Positions 6,828-9,919 of a stretch of DNA of 9,919 nt are shown piece after piece (the stretch's first letter is position 1; every line of letters starts with the position of its first letter). The stretch covers positions 1 through 9,919 of the forward strand of contig CALEWN010000080.1 of assembly GCA_937925385.1 (NCBI GenBank). The letters run 5' to 3'. The position numbers and the translations under genes were made by a program. This stretch comes from an uncultured Senegalimassilia sp. Its GTDB lineage: Bacteria > Actinomycetota > Coriobacteriia > Coriobacteriales > Eggerthellaceae. The notes under the pieces were generated by a model, which was given only the letters and a program-made list of their open reading frames with translations, was not told the DNA's origin and did not search any database.

Positions 6828-8798
6828 ATGTGCGGATTCGTGGGATTCACCGCCGTTGATTTCGACGAGGGCGTCAATCGCGCCATCGTCAAGGACATGG
6901 CGGATCGCATTATCCATCGCGGCCCTGATGATGAGGGCTTTTTCGTTAACGATGATGTGGCAATGGGCTTTCGCCGTCTGTCCATCATCGACCTTGAGGG
7001 CAGCCATCAGCCCATGCAGAACGCCGATGGCAGCGTGACCGTCACGTTCAACGGCGAGATCTACAACTTCCAGGAGCTGCGTGCCGAGCTTGAGAACATG
7101 GGCTACCAGTTCAAGACCAACGGCGACACAGAGACCGTCGTGCATGGTTACGAGGCTTGGGGCACGGGCGTGTTCGAGCGCCTGCGCGGCATGTTCGCCA
7201 TCGCCATCTGGGATGCCAAGGAAAAGCAGCTGGTGCTGGCGCGCGACATCTTCGGCATCAAGCCGCTGTACTACCAGCATGAGGGCCGCCGTCTGATTTG
7301 GGGCAGCGAGATCAAGTCCTTCCTGGCGCACCCGCGTTTCAAGAAGGAGCTGAACCGCGAGGCGCTGCCGCAGTACCTGTGCTTCGAGTATATGAACGAC
7401 TCGCAGACCATGTTCAAGGACGTCCATAAGATGACGCCCGGTCATTTCATGGTGCTCAAGGACGGCAAGGCCACCATCGAGTGCTTCTACAAGATCACCT
7501 ACAAGATCGACCGTTCCAAGGGCCTTGAGGAATGGGCCGACATCATCAAGGATACGTTCGACGAGAGCGTGCGCGCCCATGAGATCGCTGACGTGGAGAT
7601 CGGCAGCTTCCTGTCCGGCGGCATCGATAGCTCGCTGGCAGCATACTGCATGGGCCAGCATCACGACGAGGGCGTGAAGACGTTCTCCGTGGGCTACGAC
7701 ATCACCGGCAGCGAAGAGCAGCGCGACAAGGCCGAGAACGCCGGCTTCAAGATCAAGCTGGACGAGCTCAAAGATGCGCGCGAGTTCGCCGAGTGGGCGG
7801 GGCTTTCCAACAAGGACGTGCAGGTCACGGCCAAGGAGTTCTTGGATATCGTTCCAACCGAGCAGTATCACATGGACGAGCCGCTCGGTGCGCCGTCGGC
7901 CATCCCGCTGTACTTCGTCAGCCAGCTTGCCTCCAAAGAGGTGAAGGTGGTGCAGTCCGGCGAAGGAGCCGACGAGCTGTTCGGCGGCTACTGGATCTAC
8001 CACGACCAGTACGAGTTCTCCAAGTATTTCAAGGTGCCCCGTGCGCTGCGCGCGGCGGGTGGCGCGGTTGCTCAGAAGCTGCCGCCGTTCCACGGGCGTC
8101 ACTTCGCCATGCGCGGTTCGGGCGGCCCGGAGAAAAGCTATCAGCGTGCGTGCATGAACTACATGTGGGACGAGGTCCCCAACGTGCTGAAGGGTTACAA
8201 CGGCCCGTGCAAGCCGTGGGAATGGTGCAAGCCGCACTTCGACGAGGCTGCAGTGCAGACGGGCGGCGGCGATGTCATCACGCAGACGCAATACGTGGAC
8301 ATGGTCTCCTACATGCCCTATGACATCTGCCTGAAGGCCGACCGCATGTCTATGGCACACTCCCTTGAGCTGCGCGTTCCCTTCCTGGACAAGAAGGTGC
8401 TCGACGTGGCGCTGCAGCTGCCCACCGACTGCCGCGTTACCGATGAGCACTCGAAGTACGCGCTGCGCCGTGCGGCAGCCCACCTGGGCTTCCCGCAGAA
8501 GGTTGCCGACATGCCCAAGCAGCCGTTCATCACGCCGCTGACCGTGTGGCTGCAGACCGACCTGTACTACGAGCGCATCAAAGAGGCGTTCACCAGCCCC
8601 GCAGCGCATGAGTTCTTCAATGTGGATTACCTGATGAAGATGCTCGACGACCACCGCAGCGCCGACTTTAGCACGCAGGAGGGTCGTTCCAAGCTCAAGA
8701 TGATGCGCATTTGGAACGTGTACTGCTTCCTGTGCTGGTACGAGGTGTTCTTCGGCGAGACGTCGAAGCAGTACGCTCCGAAGACGCAGGTGGCGTAA
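6828..8798 (+). CDS. asnB: Asparagine synthetase, glutamine-hydrolysing (class II amidotransferase)
   Basis: This enzyme activates an aspartyl carboxylate with ATP and amidates it with ammonia from glutamine. The start is fixed at ATG 6828 because Cys2 must be the N-terminal nucleophile after Met removal. AAGGAG (6811-6816) precedes it with 11 bases between. The 656-residue product has an N-terminal glutaminase domain with RGPD (32-35), GFRRLSIID (47-55), NGEIYN (75-80) and GDTE (99-102). The C-terminal synthetase domain has the ATP-pyrophosphatase loop SGGIDSS (263-269), YHMDEPLGAPSAIP (347-360), SGEGADELFGGY (377-388) and KADRMSMAHSLELRVPFLD (503-521). Between VGY and AREFAEW (about 291-317) there is extra charged sequence compared with homologues I remember. 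The gene is divergent from the Asl-like ligase. It may make free asparagine, or amidate D-Asp on peptidoglycan precursors as lactococcal AsnH does. Sequence alone does not separate the two. Confidence 0.94.
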   Translation: MCGFVGFTAVDFDEGVNRAIVKDMADRIIHRGPDDEGFFVNDDVAMGFRRLSIIDLEGSHQPMQNADGSVTVTFNGEIYNFQELRAELENMGYQFKTNGDTETVVHGYEAWGTGVFERLRGMFAIAIWDAKEKQLVLARDIFGIKPLYYQHEGRRLIWGSEIKSFLAHPRFKKELNREALPQYLCFEYMNDSQTMFKDVHKMTPGHFMVLKDGKATIECFYKITYKIDRSKGLEEWADIIKDTFDESVRAHEIADVEIGSFLSGGIDSSLAAYCMGQHHDEGVKTFSVGYDITGSEEQRDKAENAGFKIKLDELKDAREFAEWAGLSNKDVQVTAKEFLDIVPTEQYHMDEPLGAPSAIPLYFVSQLASKEVKVVQSGEGADELFGGYWIYHDQYEFSKYFKVPRALRAAGGAVAQKLPPFHGRHFAMRGSGGPEKSYQRACMNYMWDEVPNVLKGYNGPCKPWEWCKPHFDEAAVQTGGGDVITQTQYVDMVSYMPYDICLKADRMSMAHSLELRVPFLDKKVLDVALQLPTDCRVTDEHSKYALRRAAAHLGFPQKVADMPKQPFITPLTVWLQTDLYYERIKEAFTSPAAHEFFNVDYLMKMLDDHRSADFSTQEGRSKLKMMRIWNVYCFLCWYEVFFGETSKQYAPKTQVA

Positions 8799-8919
8799 CC
8801 GGATTTGCGCAAGAGCGCGTAGGCGTGCGGGTTTTCCGTCGCGAACGGATAGATAGGGCTACGTCCCCAAAGTGTCCGGGTGACGGTTTGCTTGATCTCG
8901 CCCGCATAGGGAAATGAGA

Positions 8920-8953
8920 AACGGCCGCGGATGGTTCCGCGGCCGTTCATTTT
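8920..8953. terminator. Strong hairpin terminator after the asparagine synthetase
   Basis: AACGGCCGCGGA (8920-8931) pairs perfectly over 12 bases with TCCGCGGCCGTT (8936-8947) around TGGT, followed by CATTTT. On the - strand the stem is followed by TCTCATTT, so it can also stop transcripts coming from the broken genes on the right. The 121 bases between the synthetase stop and this stem hold only a small hairpin, TCCGT-CGCGA-ACGGA (8835-8849), and no gene I can support. Confidence 0.82.
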
Positions 8954-8967
8954 GCGCAGGATTCGCT

Positions 8968-9010
8968 ATCGGGCACAAGCCGGTCGGGCTTGTGCCGATC
9001 GCGAAAGCGA
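8968..9010. repeat. Large inverted repeat followed by a GAAA tetraloop hairpin
   Basis: GGCACAAGCC (8972-8981) and GGCTTGTGCC (8987-8996) form a perfect ten-base stem around GGTCG, extended by ATC/GAT (8968-8970 with 8997-8999) past one bulged G. It runs into a second possible hairpin, TCGC-GAAA-GCGA (8999-9010), which shares one base with the first, then a weaker GCTGC/GCAGC (9023-9039). Neither is followed by a T run, so a palindromic repeat element or an RNA structure is more likely than a terminator. Confidence 0.45.
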
Positions 9011-9072
9011 GATTCGGCCGTTGCTGCGAGGGTTGCAGCCGCCTTGCTTAGAAGCTGGCGCGTTTGTGCGGG

Positions 9073-9501
9073 CTACTTGTCCCAGGCGATGAAGGCCCAG
9101 GTGATCACGCGGGGGTTGCGCAGGCGCAGCGTCTTTTGCACGCCGCCGTGACCATCGGGCGATCCGGCGTGCTCGTTGGGCACGAGGTTGTCGTTGAGCC
9201 AGGCGTGCAAGCGCACATAGGCGGCTTGGCGCTGCTTCTCGCCGACGACGGCGCCGGCGGCCCCGTCGATCATGCGGCGCAGGCTTTCCGCAGCCTGCTC
9301 GGGCGTGTCGAAGGTGTCGTTGCGCTCGGAGCGGATGAAGTCGACCTGGGGGAGGATTCCTTCTGCGGCCAGGATGTTGATGGCGTACAGATAATCCGGG
9401 CAGAGCGCGTCCTTGAGCCCCAGCTCGGCCATGATGCGCTCATCAGTGCGTGGGCTTGAGCCGGTGGTCAGCGTGATACATACGCGCCGGCGCGCGATAT
9501 C
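9073..9501 (-). pseudogene. C-terminal remnant of a probable SAM-dependent methyltransferase, fused to a MATE fragment
   Basis: About 142 residues, from DIARRRVCITL to the end AFIAWDK, read like the C-terminal half of a soluble class I methyltransferase. The part has ITLTTGSSPRTDERI, PDYLYAINILAAEGILPQVDF, an acidic helix DTFDTPEQAAESLRRMI, and the closing RVITWAFIAWDK. It has no membrane segment. The SAM-binding half with its glycine-rich loop is missing. There is no start codon with a ribosome site at its beginning, and the frame runs in directly from antiporter sequence. The methyltransferase assignment rests on recalled family likeness, with no catalytic residue visible. The change from membrane to soluble protein at about 9500 is clear in the sequence. 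Confidence 0.6.
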
Positions 9502-9919
9502 GGTAAGGCGCAGCAGGCTGTCGTTTTTGCGCGCAAAGTAGATAAGCGGCACCACGCCGCCCACCACCTGGCTCATGGCGGTGGCGGCCCGCGCCCGCAA
9601 GCCCCCAGGGCAGCACGGCCACGAACAGATAGTCGAACACCATGTTGGTGGCCCCGGCCAGAAGGTTTATCTTCAGGCTGAGGCCCGGCTTTTCCGCCGC
9701 CACGAAAAAGGTCTGGAACATCGTCTGCAGCATGAAGGCGCCCTGCGCCAGAAACAGAATGCGCCCGTACACCACGCACTGCTGCATCAGCGCGCCCTGC
9801 ACGCCCAGCAAGGCGGCTATCTGCGGCGTGAAGGCAAAGCACAGCCCGCTGAGCACCGCGCCCGCGCCGATGGCGACATAGATGATGAGGGAAAAGTAGC
9901 GGTTGGCAAGCTGCCGGTC
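9502..9919 (-). pseudogene. MATE-family efflux transporter fragment, frameshifted and 3'-truncated
   Basis: Read from the right window edge, the frame gives hydrophobic segments in the style of MATE drug/Na+ antiporters: RYFSLIIYVAIGAGAVLSGL, YGRILFLAQGAFMLQTMFQT, then FFVAAEKPGLSLKINLLAGA running into TNMVFDYLFVAVLPWGLAGA. At 9588-9590 a run of three C (three G on the coding strand) holds one base more than the frame needs. After it the protein continues in another frame as AATAMSQVVGGVVPLIYFAR and KNDSLLRLT, exactly the family sequence expected next. The gene then ends at about 9502 instead of going on for a further half-protein, and is joined to methyltransferase sequence. The start lies beyond the window. 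The frameshift plus the lost second half make it non-functional unless the assembly is wrong. Confidence 0.82.

Noticed and set aside
6650..6988. Longer start for the ATP-grasp ligase
   Set aside because: The upstream 113 codons lie opposite the start of the asparagine synthetase and show no family sequence; ATG 6649 has AAGGAG at ideal distance.
6711..8827. 13-base direct repeat GCGCGTAGGCGTG at 6711-6723 and 8815-8827, flanking the asparagine synthetase
   Set aside because: A 13-base match somewhere in a GC-rich 10-kb window is expected about once by chance, and the similarity does not extend on either side.
9580..9600. Programmed frameshift in the MATE gene
   Set aside because: There is no slippery heptamer and no downstream stimulator that I can see, and the gene is also truncated and fused, so damage is the simpler reading.

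Overview
The window looks like chromosomal DNA of an actinobacterium, most likely of class Coriobacteriia (the Collinsella, Olsenella and Atopobium group). This is inferred from three things. EF-Tu carries the variant domain-2 wording [15 protein letters not shown], which I associate with that class. The backbone order tRNA-Thr, tRNA-Met, rpmG, tRNA-Trp, secE, nusG, rplK, rplA matches the actinobacterial arrangement (Mycobacterium has thrT-metT-rpmG2-...-trpT-secE-nusG-rplK-rplA). The base composition is moderately GC-rich. No search could be run, so the genus is left open.

Layout. Bases 1-4267 are a translation and transcription block, all on the + strand. It holds the last 14 bases of a tRNA (probably Thr), tRNA-Met(CAT), a terminator, tuf, a strong terminator, rpmG (49 aa), tRNA-Trp(CCA), a leader with two near-identical hairpins, secE, nusG, rplK with an unusual C-terminal tail, rplA, and a UUCG-capped terminator. 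rplJ and rplL, which commonly follow rplA, are absent. The next gene is map (methionine aminopeptidase), which has its own probable promoter and faces a convergent neighbour across a large inverted repeat.

Bases 5351-8798 hold a divergent pair. On the - strand is an ATP-grasp ligase that resembles the D-aspartate ligase (Asl) of Enterococcus faecium. On the + strand is a class II glutamine-dependent asparagine synthetase. They share a 178-bp intergenic region with several inverted repeats. Together they suggest a route that attaches D-aspartate to the peptidoglycan stem peptide and then amidates it, as Asl and AsnH do in enterococci and lactococci. This is the most interesting functional reading of the window and remains an inference.

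Bases 8799-9919 look decayed. A strong hairpin terminator and a second large hairpin are followed by a broken - strand reading frame. Its upstream part is a MATE-family drug/Na+ antiporter that runs off the window edge, carries a one-base frameshift, and is joined in frame to what looks like the C-terminal tail of a SAM-dependent methyltransferase. This looks like a deletion fusion of two genes.

How the genes work together: tuf, rpmG, rplK, rplA and the tRNAs supply ribosomes and elongation. secE supplies the translocon, nusG couples RNA polymerase to ribosomes, and map trims the initiator Met from new proteins. The ligase and synthetase pair probably acts in the cell wall.
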